A DNA stretch of 64,000 nucleotides, from NCBI RefSeq assembly GCF_000710615.1, contig NZ_JDTH01000001.1, positions 868,001-932,000 on the forward strand, given 5' to 3'. Of the stretch, positions 8,076 to 16,479 are shown in pieces. Origin of the DNA: Haladaptatus cibarius D43. GTDB lineage: Archaea; Halobacteriota; Halobacteria; Halobacteriales; Haladaptataceae. The position numbers were made by a program, and so were the translations under genes. The notes under the pieces are model-generated. The model was not told the origin of the DNA. It was given only the letters and a program-made list of their open reading frames with translations, and did no database searches. Every line of letters starts with the position of its first letter. The stretch's first letter is position 1.

Positions 8076-8894
8076 ATGTCTGACAAAACGTACAACCTGA
8101 CTCGGCGAAAAGCGCTTCTCGGACTCGGCGGCATCGGTGCCGGTGCCGCACTCGGCGGCGCGGGCACGATGGCGTGGCTCAACGACCCCGAATCCATCGA
8201 GGAAAATATGATTACGGCTGGCGAACTCGACCTCAAACTCGACTGGGCGTGGTTCTACAAAGGGCGAAAATGGGAAACGGACTACCAACCGCTCGACGAT
8301 GACGACAACTTCGACGGCCCCATGATTCAGTTGGGCGACGTGAAACCCGGTGACTACGGCTGTGGCGTCATCAGCGTCCACGTCCACGACAATCCCGCAC
8401 ACGTCTGGTTCCGACTGAGCAACGCGATGGACAAAGAAAACGGACAGAACGAACCGGAGCTGAAAGCCGAAGGAAAAGACGCCGACGGAACGGGCGAACT
8501 CGACGACAGCATCCACTGGATTGCCGCTCCACTCGGCTGTCTCAAGAAACGCGAAACGGACGAAGACGACTCCATTCGCGCCCTCGGCGACCACAGGGAA
8601 CAACCGGTCGATTTGGACGAGTGGACGACGAGCGAGTCTGAAGCGAAAACGTCGGGTCGCCGTTACTGCTTCTCCAAGGGAACGCTCGCGCAGGCAATCG
8701 ACGGGTTGGGAGGCGGCGTCAACCTCGGTCGGCACGACAAAAACCACACGTGCTTCTACGGCTTCTGCTGGAAGATTCCGAAGGGCGTCGGCAACGAAAT
8801 CCAGACCGACTCCGTCTCGTTCGATTTGGACTTCTACGCGGAGCAGTACCGCCACAACGAACGTCCGAAGAATCCGTGGAAATCGGAGAACTGA
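8076..8894 (+). CDS. SipW-type exported protein, TasA/CalY-like (intact copy)
   Basis: 272 residues. The N-terminus LTRRKALLGLGGIGAGAALG plus AWLNDPESIEENMITAGELDLKLDW combines a twin-arginine-like start with a SipW-type signal (the D/E pair and TAGxLDL after the hydrophobic core). The mature part is acidic, with Cys residues at CGV, GCL, RYCF and CFYGFCW, and ends in the conserved DSVSFDLDFYAEQYRHN. TasA/CalY-like proteins form extracellular fibres in bacteria; a similar cell-surface role here is inference. The next gene is a frameshifted paralogue. Confidence 0.8.
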   Translation: MSDKTYNLTRRKALLGLGGIGAGAALGGAGTMAWLNDPESIEENMITAGELDLKLDWAWFYKGRKWETDYQPLDDDDNFDGPMIQLGDVKPGDYGCGVISVHVHDNPAHVWFRLSNAMDKENGQNEPELKAEGKDADGTGELDDSIHWIAAPLGCLKKRETDEDDSIRALGDHREQPVDLDEWTTSESEAKTSGRRYCFSKGTLAQAIDGLGGGVNLGRHDKNHTCFYGFCWKIPKGVGNEIQTDSVSFDLDFYAEQYRHNERPKNPWKSEN

Positions 8895-8987
8895 ACTACC
8901 GCGATAGCGGGCGGTGTCCGTCGAGGGCGGATTTCGTCGCTCACGAGGTTCGCCCATCACCGCCTTCACAAAGTATCCTGCTTACTC

Positions 8988-9802
8988 ATGTCACACGAAC
9001 CGCACCCGACGCGTCGGAGCGTGCTCGCCTCGCTGGCCACCCTCGGGTTCGGCGGCGCACTGGGTGTCGGTGGCGTGCTAAACATTTCGGGCATACAGGC
9101 CCGAACCGACGACCGAGCCGCAAAAACCGGTGCCGGGTTCACCGCGGACGAACTCGACCTCGCACTCGACTGGTGGGTCTTCTATCGCGGTCGCTGTCTG
9201 ACCGAAGATGAACAGCCAGCGTCCGATAACTCCGGCCCGATGATTACCCTCGCAGACCTCAAATCCGGCGATTACGGCGGGGGATGCATCGGGATTCACC
9301 TCCGCGGATCGCCCGCGCGGGTGTGGTTGAGCGGGTCGCTTCTCGCTAACGACGAAATAACCAACCGGAACCGGAGGCCGAAGTGGAAACCGACGGCCGT
9401 CTCGGAAAGGGCCACGGTGAACTCGCGGACGCGATTCAGTTTACGCTGTTCCCGCTGGGAGACTGTGATAACTGCGATGGAAAGACGGAAGCCGAGGCCC
9501 GGACGTTCGTCCGCGATTCGACGCCGGAGAACTCGCCGCACGGCGAGTTCGAACCGTTCGCGCAGGGAAGGCTCTGCGACGTGCTCGCCTCGACTTCGGG
9601 CGGCCACTTGCTTGACGATGCGCCGAAAACGCCCGGAACAAGCGGCCTTCAGCCCGGGCGAACGTACTACGTCGGGTTCCGCTGGTGGGTGCCGGAGACG
9701 GTGGACAACGAAATCCAAAGCGATTCCGTCTCGTTCGATTTGGAGTTTTACGCGGAACAGTGCCGACGTAACCCGAACCCGGCAAATCCGTTTGCGAAAT
9801 AG
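8988..9802 (+). pseudogene. Second SipW-type exported protein gene, frameshifted
   Basis: This is a paralogue of the gene at 8076-8894. The first part (TRRSVLASLATLGFGGALG, then GFTADELDLALDW and SGPMITLADLKSGDYGGGC) reads from ATG 8988 in one frame to about 9355. The homologous continuation (NQPEPEAEVETDGRLGKGHGEL, ending DSVSFDLEFYAEQCRRN, stop at 9800-9802) is in another frame. The switch lies in the A-run of GACGAAATAACC near 9351-9360; one extra A would restore a single reading frame of about 271 codons. It is therefore either a recent one-base deletion or a homopolymer sequencing error. Cysteine pattern and C-terminus match the intact copy. Confidence 0.8.
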
Positions 9803-9865
9803 CTCTTTGTCTATTTTCCGACTATTTGCCACACATTTTCGTGGCTGGACGAACAACAGTATCGT

Positions 9866-10084
9866 ATGGCATACGAATGGCAGTATTACGACCTCGTCCT
9901 GCTCGGTATCGCCGTCAGTATGTCGGTCGGGGCGGGTGTCGGATTTCTCACCTCGGTTTCGCTCCCGGTGGCGATTATCGGCGCGGGACTCGTTGCGTCC
10001 GCCATTATCGGCCACGGCCTGTTTATCAACGGCCCAGTCGATGAACCGCGGGATTTGACGAACGAAGTGGAGGCGCTGAACTGA
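9866..10084 (+). CDS. Small two-helix membrane protein
   Basis: 72 residues with two predicted membrane helices (about 10-30 and 34-54) and an acidic C-terminal tail. No family is recognised, though small haloarchaeal membrane proteins of this shape are common. It follows the frameshifted SipW cargo gene by 63 bases on the same strand. Confidence 0.65.
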   Translation: MAYEWQYYDLVLLGIAVSMSVGAGVGFLTSVSLPVAIIGAGLVASAIIGHGLFINGPVDEPRDLTNEVEALN

Positions 10085-10199
10085 GGCGATCCGACCGCGA
10101 ATTTCGACCTATCCTCAACAAAAATCCGGTTACGACGTTCATAACGGTCGCTTTATCCGGACTTCCGCGAGGTAAAACACTACCACGCAGGCCTCCGTC

Positions 10200-10631
10200 G
10201 TGAGCAGTATGTCCACACCCACGCTCCTACTGACGCATCGCCTCACACCCGACATCGCGTCCGATCTCCAGGCTGAACTCGACGACCACCTTCCCGACGG
10301 TGCCCTCGCTCGGGCGCGAACACCGGAAGAAACGTTCGAACTGCTTCCCGACGCTGTCCTCGTCAACATCGCCCGCGGCGACGTGGTTGACGAGGACGCC
10401 CTGATACGCGCGCTCCAGTACCGCCTGATTCGCGGTGCCGGACTTGACGTGTTTTCGACGGAACCGCTTCCGTCCGATTCGCCACTGTGGAATCTCTCGA
10501 ACGCGGTGCTCACCCCACACATGGCCGGTTCGACGCCGCACAAAGCGGAACGCTGGCGAGACATCATCGTGGAAAACTACGAGGTACTTGCGTCGGACAG
10601 GGTGGACGAGATGGTCAATCGAATCGTGTAG
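10200..10631 (+). pseudogene. D-2-hydroxyacid dehydrogenase with central domain deleted
   Basis: The 143-residue frame joins the N-terminus of a D-isomer-specific 2-hydroxyacid dehydrogenase (about residues 1-50, ending ARTPEETFELLPD) directly to its C-terminal third (AVLVNIARGDVVDEDALIRAL, GLDVFSTEPLP, NAVLTPHMAGSTP). The family is normally about 310-330 residues; the Rossmann GxGxxG motif and the catalytic Arg and Glu region are absent. The junction falls at LPDA, a motif found in both halves of intact enzymes, which suggests deletion between short repeats. The frame remains open, so a short protein may be made, but it cannot bind NAD in the normal way. ATG 10209 is an alternative start. 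Confidence 0.8.
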
Positions 10632-10645
10632 CCCGTCGTTTCAGT

Positions 10646-11179
10646 TCATTTCTTGCCGAGTTGCGCGAGAAACGCATCCCGTTGCGCATTCGAATCCAGT
10701 CTGATTACCGTCGTTTCCTCGTCCAACTCCGTGAATTTCCGTTCCATCGCCGGAATCTTTTCCGCGGGAAAGTTCCAGATGTAGCGGAGAAACGCCATAT
10801 CGACTTTCTCCTCGCACCCCTCGGCCATATCGGGGCGCGTCTGGCCGTAATTTCCGAGCCATCGTTTGATGACTCGGTAGAGACAGACGTACCGCGAGAC
10901 GGACAGCAAAATCACGGTGTCCGCGGCGTCGAGTCGCGCGTCGATGGTGCTTCCGTAATTTCCGTCGAGTATCCAGTTCGGTCGTTCGATGAGAGTTCGG
11001 TGCGTTTTCTCCCAGTCGTCGCTATCCGGTTTTTCCCACCCCGGTTCCCAAAAGTGGGTGTCGAGGTGCGTAACCGGTCTGTTTAGGATTTCACCCAACC
11101 GGGCGGCGAACGTGGATTTCCCTGCACCCGGCGGGCCGAGAACCACGATTCTGTTCATCGCGTTTGTTGTATCTGCCAT
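10646..11179 (-). CDS. P-loop kinase, adenylate-kinase-like (topology modulation/FlaR-like)
   Basis: 177 residues with an N-terminal Walker A GPPGAGKST (about residues 15-23) and the pattern HLDTHFWEPGW...WILDGNYGSTIDARLDAADTVILL, which is characteristic of FlaR/DNA-topology-modulation-type small kinases of the AAA_17/adenylate kinase group. It probably phosphorylates a nucleotide or small molecule; the substrate is not known. ATG 11158 (MNRIVVLG) is an alternative start closer to the P-loop. Confidence 0.75.
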   Translation of the reverse strand: MADTTNAMNRIVVLGPPGAGKSTFAARLGEILNRPVTHLDTHFWEPGWEKPDSDDWEKTHRTLIERPNWILDGNYGSTIDARLDAADTVILLSVSRYVCLYRVIKRWLGNYGQTRPDMAEGCEEKVDMAFLRYIWNFPAEKIPAMERKFTELDEETTVIRLDSNAQRDAFLAQLGKK

Positions 11180-11319
11180 CTTCGAACGGGAGCGCGAACT
11201 TATTCGACCACTGATAAGAACGTTTCGGTCGCGCGACCTGTATGGCCGCCGAACCCGTGCCCGGTGTGCATCGGCTCGACATTTGATTAGACTGCCCGTC
11301 GATTCTGGAAGGGGATAGA

Positions 11320-11771
11320 ATGTCCACGAAATCGAACACGGAACTCGTCCGGCGCGACGCTGAGGAAATCTGGTCGGAGGGGAACACCGAAGTCATCAAC
11401 GAGATATTCGATAAGGATTTGGTTCTTCACGACCCGTCGTCACCGGGCGAAGAAGGGGACGGGATGACTACCGTAAGTACGTGGAAACGTACCGCCGGGC
11501 CTTTCCCGACGCCGAGTACACGGTCGAAAAGGAGGTTGCCGAAGACGATTTCGTATCGGTTCGGTACACGGCTCGCGGCACCCACGAGGGCGAACTCATG
11601 GATATCGAACCGACCGGCGAGCGGGTAACCGTCTCCGGAATGGAGATGTATCGCGTTGAGGACGGGAAAATCGCCGAGATGTGGACGAACTACGACACGG
11701 TCGGCCTGTTACAGCAACTCGACGTGTTACCGTCACTCGACGCACTTGTTCGGGAGGCAAACGCCGATTGA
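11320..11771 (+). pseudogene. SnoaL-like/ester cyclase family gene, frameshifted
   Basis: The N-terminal part (SNTELVRRDAEEIWSEGNTEVINEIF...HDPSSPGEEGDG) reads from ATG 11320. The continuation (DYRKYVETYRRAFPDAEYTVEKEV...THEGELMDIEPTG...VSGMEMYRVEDGKIAEMWTNYD) is in another frame and stops at 11769-11771. Together they make a complete SnoaL-like protein of about 150 residues; the frame changes near 11463-11467, where one extra G in ATGACTACC would restore it. The fold is a cone-shaped alpha+beta barrel used by polyketide cyclases and NTF2-like proteins; the substrate is unknown. It is a pseudogene or a sequencing slip. Confidence 0.8.
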
Positions 11772-12438
11772 CGGTCGTTCCCCGAGAAAATCGAGGACAG
11801 GGCCGACGACTGCTTCCCAGTCCGGGCGTGCCCGACGTCCTTCGAGTCGAAGGGGTGCACCTTGTCCCGCCCCGTCGAAGACGAGACAGGCATAGCCGCG
11901 AGAGCGCCGTCGGGACGCCACAGAGGAAATACAGTTCCTCGGCAATCGAGTCGAACCCGCCGAGGCAGACGACGGTCGGAAACGATTGTTCGGAATCATC
12001 GTCGTCATCACCGCCCGTTTCGGGAGCGAACCAGTAGCCCGGAAGGGCGGTGTCTTCGTAGGGGATTTCGACCTGCTCGACAATTCTGTCGAGCAGGTCG
12101 AGCGCACTCGTAAACGTCTCCCTGCTCCGCTCGTACGTCGGACGCCGTCTCGGGTCGTCCGAACCGAGGAAAAACTCCGCGGTTCGATAGTAGTTGTGCG
12201 CTCGGAAGAATGCCCCTCGCGCGGTTTCGTGGTGTTCTCCGTCGAGTGCATCACGGGCCGTTTCGGCGACTCGGTCGGCGGTTCGCCGTCATTCGATAAA
12301 CCACTCCTCGAAATTTCCCTCGCCGATGTTTTCGACCGTAGTCAGACATTCGCCCGATTCGGCCCCGCCGTAAGTGGCGTAACTCATCGCCCTGAGCGTC
12401 TGGTAGTCGAAGGTGGCATCCTCGAAATGGACGTTCAC
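11772..12438 (-). pseudogene. Alpha/beta hydrolase remnant with stop, frameshift and 3' truncation
   Basis: Reading the minus strand from a GTG at 12438 gives VNVHFEDATFDYQTLRAMSY...GNFEEWFIE, a TGA stop, then the same frame continues RRTADRVAETARDALD...AHNYYRTAEFFLGSDDPRRRP...PGYWFAPETGG...PTVVCLGGFDSIAEELYF. After about 11900 the frame shifts to RGYACLVFDGAGQGAPLR...RPDWEAVVGPVLDFL. This order matches 2,6-dihydropseudooxynicotine-hydrolase/FrsA-like alpha/beta hydrolases of about 380-400 residues. The nucleophile elbow and the rest of the catalytic domain are missing: homology ends where the convergent SnoaL-like gene ends. Confidence 0.75.
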
Positions 12439-12572
12439 ATGCTATAGACGGGGTGGAAGACGATAGTCGATTCTCGGATGGTCAGTCGTCCGGCACAACA
12501 GTTACATACGACTTTTTATTCTCAAAAGCAACCGAAAACCGATTTCAGCTCGAAACCTCGTGAATGGGCAGT

Positions 12573-14087
12573 TCAGTAGACCGAGTCTCTGATGTCTTCG
12601 TCCAAGTCGTCGAACGTATCGAGATGTACCTGCCGTTCGGTGCGGAGGTTCTCCAGTTCGGCCTCGTAGTCGGTGACGTTGTCGGCAACGCCAAACTCTT
12701 CGATGTCGATGCCGGGCACCGAACTCGGAACCGTAAGCCCCGTCGCGTCGTCCGTCGTCCATTCGACGGTGTCACGGGCGATTTCTCGTAGCAGGGTTAC
12801 CGATTCGGTGACGCCAATGTCCTTGCCGCCGAGGTGGCCCGTGTTGAGGACGAAACAGTCTACGCCGAGGTCGTCGATGAGGTTTCGGAAGCGGTTTCCT
12901 TCCTCGCCTTTCGACCCGACGATGAACGGGTTGGTGCCGACCACGCGGATGGATTCGCCAGCCTTCGACGGGTCGCCAGCGCTGGTTTCGATGGATTCAC
13001 CGAGCATGAACGCCACGGCGGCCTCTTTCGAGGTGAGTTTGGCGACCGGCGGCATGACGGGATTGCGGGTGATGAAGAACACTTGGTCAACCCCATCAAG
13101 GTCGATGTCCTCACCCGAAGACGAGAGATAGTCGCGGAGGATGATTGCCCGACCGTTCGAGGTGTGGCGGTCGCTGTCAAAGTCCACGGTGCCGTCGTCC
13201 GCCACGTCCACGTTTTCGAGGACTGCGGAGTCGTGGGTCACGGCGTCGTACATGGCAGGCTGTTCCTCTGCATCGAGTCCGATAGTTTTGACGTACAGAC
13301 CGTTGCCTTCACTGCCCGCGATGGAGCCGTCGGGGAGGAGGGCGCACACGTCGTCTTGAAGCATCGTCGCCGTCTCGCCCTCGTCCTCGTTGAGCCAGAG
13401 GCCGTGAGCGGTCAGCGTCGATTTGCCGGTCGCGGAGAGGCCGAGGAACGCCTGTCCGACGTTTGTTTGCTCGCCGTCGTCGTCGCGGAGCGTGACACGC
13501 TTGCTTCCCGCGTGGAGGCCGAGGCCGCCCTTTTGCTTGGCGTGGAACATGAACAAACGGAGGAACGACTTTTTCGCCTCGCCGGTGTAATCGCTTCCGA
13601 GAACCGCAGTGAGACCTTCTTCGGGAAGGATTCGAACCGCGATTTCGTTCCATTCCGGAATCTGGACGGTGACGAAATCCGGTTCGCCCTCTCCCTCAGC
13701 GGGTTCGAACAATTTCGCCCATGCGAGGGCGATGCGACCGTACTCCTTCGGAACGTACAATCTGCATCGGTAGGAGTGCTCGGCATGGCGGCCCATCTGC
13801 CGGTCGATACAGAGGATTTCTTCTTCCTGTGCGTAGTCGAGTGCGTCTTGTATATGTCCGTAATCCTCTGAACCAAATCCATTGTCTATCGCGTTTTTCG
13901 TTTTATCCGAATTGCGCGAGCGTTCTCTGCTCACGTAGGACGGGGAACCGAACTCCGCCGTGGTTTCGAGCTCGCGCGAAAATTCGCGTAGCTCTTCAAG
14001 TGACGGATTGTAGATGACATTGTCTGCCTCTACCGGATTAGGGAGCGTCTCTTTCAGGGGTCGGACTGCCTGCCCACTGTCTGACAT
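12573..14087 (-). CDS. pckA: Phosphoenolpyruvate carboxykinase (ATP)
   Basis: 504 residues from ATG 14087. It converts oxaloacetate and ATP to PEP, CO2 and ADP, the entry step of gluconeogenesis. The kinase-specific P-loop is seen as GLSATGKSTL, followed by the metal/oxaloacetate region MLQDDVCALLPDGSIAGSEGNGLY. The KGGLGLHAGSKR stretch and the C-terminal NTGHLGG region also fit the ATP-type family. The frame is open upstream to 14117, but a TATA-like CATAATTATG near 14117 lies 25-30 bases before 14087, so a leaderless transcript from 14087 is likely. Together with malic enzyme (38574-40832) it connects the TCA cycle with glycolytic intermediates. Confidence 0.9.
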   Translation of the reverse strand: MSDSGQAVRPLKETLPNPVEADNVIYNPSLEELREFSRELETTAEFGSPSYVSRERSRNSDKTKNAIDNGFGSEDYGHIQDALDYAQEEEILCIDRQMGRHAEHSYRCRLYVPKEYGRIALAWAKLFEPAEGEGEPDFVTVQIPEWNEIAVRILPEEGLTAVLGSDYTGEAKKSFLRLFMFHAKQKGGLGLHAGSKRVTLRDDDGEQTNVGQAFLGLSATGKSTLTAHGLWLNEDEGETATMLQDDVCALLPDGSIAGSEGNGLYVKTIGLDAEEQPAMYDAVTHDSAVLENVDVADDGTVDFDSDRHTSNGRAIILRDYLSSSGEDIDLDGVDQVFFITRNPVMPPVAKLTSKEAAVAFMLGESIETSAGDPSKAGESIRVVGTNPFIVGSKGEEGNRFRNLIDDLGVDCFVLNTGHLGGKDIGVTESVTLLREIARDTVEWTTDDATGLTVPSSVPGIDIEEFGVADNVTDYEAELENLRTERQVHLDTFDDLDEDIRDSVY

Positions 14088-14177
14088 CGTACTAATGAGG
14101 CCGGCATAGACGACCATAATTATGCACGGTTTACACCGGCCTTAGTGGTGTCATAACACGCTTTTTAGCGGATTTTG

Positions 14178-14291
14178 GATTTCGGAAGTGAGTAAACATT
14201 TGTGGATTTTTGCCGTACAAGCGCAGTTCAGGCAGTTCTATTGCACACTATTCACACCCCGGAAGGCCCTGCCTGATTCACTTCCGAAATC
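14178..14291. repeat. 114-bp element with perfect 14-bp inverted ends (MITE-like)
   Basis: GATTTCGGAAGTGA at 14178-14191 is repeated in inverse orientation at 14278-14291. The 16-base sequence TGATTCACTTCCGAAA of the right end (14274-14289) recurs exactly at 51593-51608, far away in another intergenic region. A small non-autonomous mobile element or an insertion sequence scar would explain both observations. No target duplication was recognised. Confidence 0.45.
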
Positions 14292-14436
14292 GGTTCTTCA
14301 TCCGCCTCCAGCACCGATTTCAGTTCGCGTAGTTCCTTCCGAAGTTGTCGCGCCATCAGCCACTGCATAACCGGCCTGAACACGGTGAACATGAACTCCG
14401 TAAATCGACCATCTGCTTCAGTTGTCTATACTGTCG
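14252..14436 (-). pseudogene. C-terminal remnant of an SRPBCC (polyketide cyclase-like) protein
   Basis: The minus-strand frame reads DGRFTEFMFTVFRPVMQW, then LMARQLRKELRELKSVLEADEEP, and stops at 14252-14254. The FRPVMQxLMxxQLxxELxxLKxxLE pattern is the C-terminal helix seen in haloarchaeal SRPBCC-fold proteins. The upstream part of the domain is missing (a stop lies just before), and the last residues are encoded by the right end of the short inverted-repeat element, so an insertion or deletion event probably destroyed the gene. Confidence 0.45.
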
Positions 14437-14516
14437 GTTGTATCCCGGAGCCATGGCTTTCGGAGACGTAGTACGCTGAAAGAAATAAGGTGACGCTATA
14501 TCGCCTGTGCGAAATT

Positions 14517-14711
14517 TTAGCTACGAACGACGTTCGTCGCGCGTGGTCCTTTTGGTGCCTGTTCGATATCGAATTCGATTTCCGTACCTTCCGTCAGATC
14601 CTCACCGCCAACGTCTTCCATGTGGAAGAACACGTCGTCGTCAGCATCCTCAGTCGAAATGAAACCGTAGCCGCCTGTGTCGTTGAAGAAATCAACTTTA
14701 CCGTTTGCCAT
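14517..14711 (-). CDS. cspA: Cold-shock domain protein
   Basis: 64 residues from ATG 14711, MANGKVDFFNDTGGYGFIS. The two RNA-binding motifs are present: RNP1 (GGYGFIS) and RNP2 (VFFHM, shifted from the usual VFVHF by family variation). It binds single-stranded nucleic acid as an RNA chaperone in the cytoplasm. The upstream ATG at 14720 is possible, but the family starts at MAxGxVxFF. Confidence 0.92.
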   Translation of the reverse strand: MANGKVDFFNDTGGYGFISTEDADDDVFFHMEDVGGEDLTEGTEIEFDIEQAPKGPRATNVVRS

Positions 14712-15122
14712 TACAATCAAATACTGATGAGGGACACGGTTAAGGGTTCCGCATTCGTTTTCAAAACAGGATTTTTACTGTACGAATGTACTGATTAATG
14801 GGCTTTGGATGGCCATTTGGTTATCATTGAGAGGTTTTACGTTGATATACTGCTCTATCCGACACAACGAAGGGAAAATTCCGTACTATCCACAGCTTTC
14901 ATCTCGATACTGTGCCATGTTCTTGTTTCTCACTACTGACCAGCTTCGAAACGATAGTCTCGTGCTTTCGTAATCGGGTGGCCTCGGCACTCATAGGGTT
15001 CGTCACCACCAGCCGCCAGACTAGCTCGGAACGCCTGTTTTCGTCATCGGCCATGCCACGCTACACACCGGAGGGCAAAAAGTCACGCCAAAACACTTGC
15101 CGCCAGCCACCTTCTATCTCCC
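14712..15122. other. Gene-free gap
   Basis: About 410 bases between the divergent cold-shock and flavin-fold genes. I see no credible coding frame, tRNA or repeat. It is AT-rich close to 14721-14900 and must hold the promoters of both neighbours. Confidence 0.5.
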
Positions 15123-15512
15123 ATGTCAAACCCACTCCCCGACGAAGCGGAAACCCTTCTCACCGAAGAATCCGTCATGGCCCATCTCGCAACCAGTTCC
15201 GACGACCGGCCACACGTCGCGCCGGTCTGGTACCACTACGACGACGGAGTCATTTCGATTCTCACGGGCGGCCGAAAACTGGGGAACATCAGGAACAACC
15301 CGCGAGTCGCCGTCTCGTTCCAACAGGACACCGACGGAAACGCGGAGTGGATGGCGACCGTGCAGGGCACAGCCACCGTAATCGAGGACGAAGAAGAAAC
15401 CCACGAAGCGTCCGCCAAAATCAATCCTCGCTACGGAGCAAGCGAAACCGCCTATCCCGACAATACGCTCGTCAAAATCGAAATCGGGTCGGGAACGTTC
15501 ACGCGGTACTGA
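15123..15512 (+). CDS. Pyridoxamine 5'-phosphate oxidase-fold (FMN-binding-like) protein
   Basis: 129 residues. The split-barrel pattern LTEESVMAHLATSSDDRPHVAPVWYHYDDGVISILTGGRKLGNIRNNPRVAVSFQ is typical of the PNPOx-like superfamily (often F420- or FMN-dependent oxidoreductases or haem-binding relatives). The cofactor cannot be determined from the sequence. It is a single gene; a second member of the same fold is at 49774-50223. Confidence 0.8.
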   Translation: MSNPLPDEAETLLTEESVMAHLATSSDDRPHVAPVWYHYDDGVISILTGGRKLGNIRNNPRVAVSFQQDTDGNAEWMATVQGTATVIEDEEETHEASAKINPRYGASETAYPDNTLVKIEIGSGTFTRY

Positions 15513-15644
15513 ACTACTTGTCAGCGTCTTCTTACCAACTTACTCGATTCGCTCGCGTGCCGCCGCAACCACGAGTGGAAGCGTAATCGTCGCCGTGGTC
15601 GCTTATGTCCCACCCTGTGTGAGATATCGGCTTGAACGCCGCGA

Positions 15645-15761
15645 TTATTCCACGATGACGCGCCCGTCGCGCTCTACGGTCACGTCGTGACCGAGATAGC
15701 CGAACACCAGTCGCTTTGGGTTACTGAGTTCGGGGGGTTTATACGTCCGATGCAGAGTCAT
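15645..15761 (-). CDS. Short 38-residue protein overlapping the Bat-like gene
   Basis: ATG at 15761 lies inside the end of the HTH-10 gene in another frame (overlap of 23 bases) and gives MTLHRTYKPPELSNPKRLVF, then GYLGHDVTVERDGRVIVE, stop at 15645-15647. The overlap, balanced composition and clean beta-strand-like C-terminus suggest a real coupled small gene, but there is no recognised family. Confidence 0.45.
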   Translation of the reverse strand: MTLHRTYKPPELSNPKRLVFGYLGHDVTVERDGRVIVE

Positions 15762-16404
15762 CATCGATTTCGTACAGCGTACTTTCGAGCAGCGAATCCA
15801 ATCCGCGCCGATACCGGGCCGACAACGCCTGTGGGGTGATGTCGAGTTCCTGTGCGACCTCCGCCAACGTCGCTTGACGTGGTGTTCTAAAGAAGCCCGC
15901 TTGATGCGTCGAAACCAGCGCGTCGTACTGCTCGGACGTGAGGTCGTACTGTCGTTCGCGCATCTCCTGTACCGAATAAACGCGCATCACTTCGAAGGGA
16001 ATCGACCGCGCCGAAAGTTTCTCACGCAACCGACTCGCGGCGGCGTGGGTAGTAAATCGGAACTGGAAATACCAGCCGTCGGACGACCCACAGCCCCCGA
16101 GGAGCGTCGTCTGCCCATCCACGATGATGTCCTGTAATCCGGGTTGGTCGCGATTCCAAGTCATTCGGCAGAGCAACCCCTCGCCAGTATCGTCGAGGAC
16201 GGTGACGGATTCGAGTGCGGGCTCTTCTTCCTCGGTTTCGGCGATTTCGCCCGCACTGACGTTTCGAATCCAGAAAAACGGGAGCAAGCCGTCGTCCGCG
16301 GGGACGAACTGTTCGAGTTCGATATGTGCGTCCGGATACCGTTGGACGAGTTCTCCTAACGGAAATTCGTCCACTGGGATTTCGATTTCGACGATGAAAC
16401 TCAT
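15739..16404 (-). CDS. HTH-10 (bacterio-opsin activator-like) transcription regulator
   Basis: 221 residues. The C-terminal third contains the HTH-10 domain of Bat-like regulators: LTSEQYDALVSTHQAGFFRTPRQATLAEVAQELDITPQALSARYRRGLDSLLESTL (about 155-212). The N-terminal 150 residues form the usual GAF/BAT-associated sensor-like region rich in beta strands. It is a cytoplasmic DNA-binding regulator; targets are unknown. No sensor or opsin gene is adjacent. Confidence 0.88.
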   Translation of the reverse strand: MSFIVEIEIPVDEFPLGELVQRYPDAHIELEQFVPADDGLLPFFWIRNVSAGEIAETEEEEPALESVTVLDDTGEGLLCRMTWNRDQPGLQDIIVDGQTTLLGGCGSSDGWYFQFRFTTHAAASRLREKLSARSIPFEVMRVYSVQEMRERQYDLTSEQYDALVSTHQAGFFRTPRQATLAEVAQELDITPQALSARYRRGLDSLLESTLYEIDDDSASDV

Positions 16405-16479
16405 TCGAATACGCTAGTCTGTCTTCCTGCATAATCCCAATTTCGAGCTGTATGCTAGCTCTTTTCACGCCGTTATCGC

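Larger units (their letters stand above)
14118..14516. other. Gene-free gap holding a remnant and an inverted repeat
   Basis: About 400 bases between pckA and the cold-shock gene carry no intact gene. They hold the end of an SRPBCC-like frame on the minus strand and a short element with 14-bp inverted ends, both listed separately. Confidence 0.6.

Noticed and set aside
7887-8969. 360-codon frame antisense to the intact SipW cargo gene
   Set aside because: Composition is the mirror of the real gene and the signal peptide and homology to the second cargo lie on the plus strand.
9296-10015. 239-codon minus frame over the frameshifted cargo gene
   Set aside because: Arg-rich shadow without domain; the plus strand has clear paralogy.
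12834-13871. 345-codon plus frame inside pckA
   Set aside because: Antisense shadow of the PEP carboxykinase, which has all active-site motifs.
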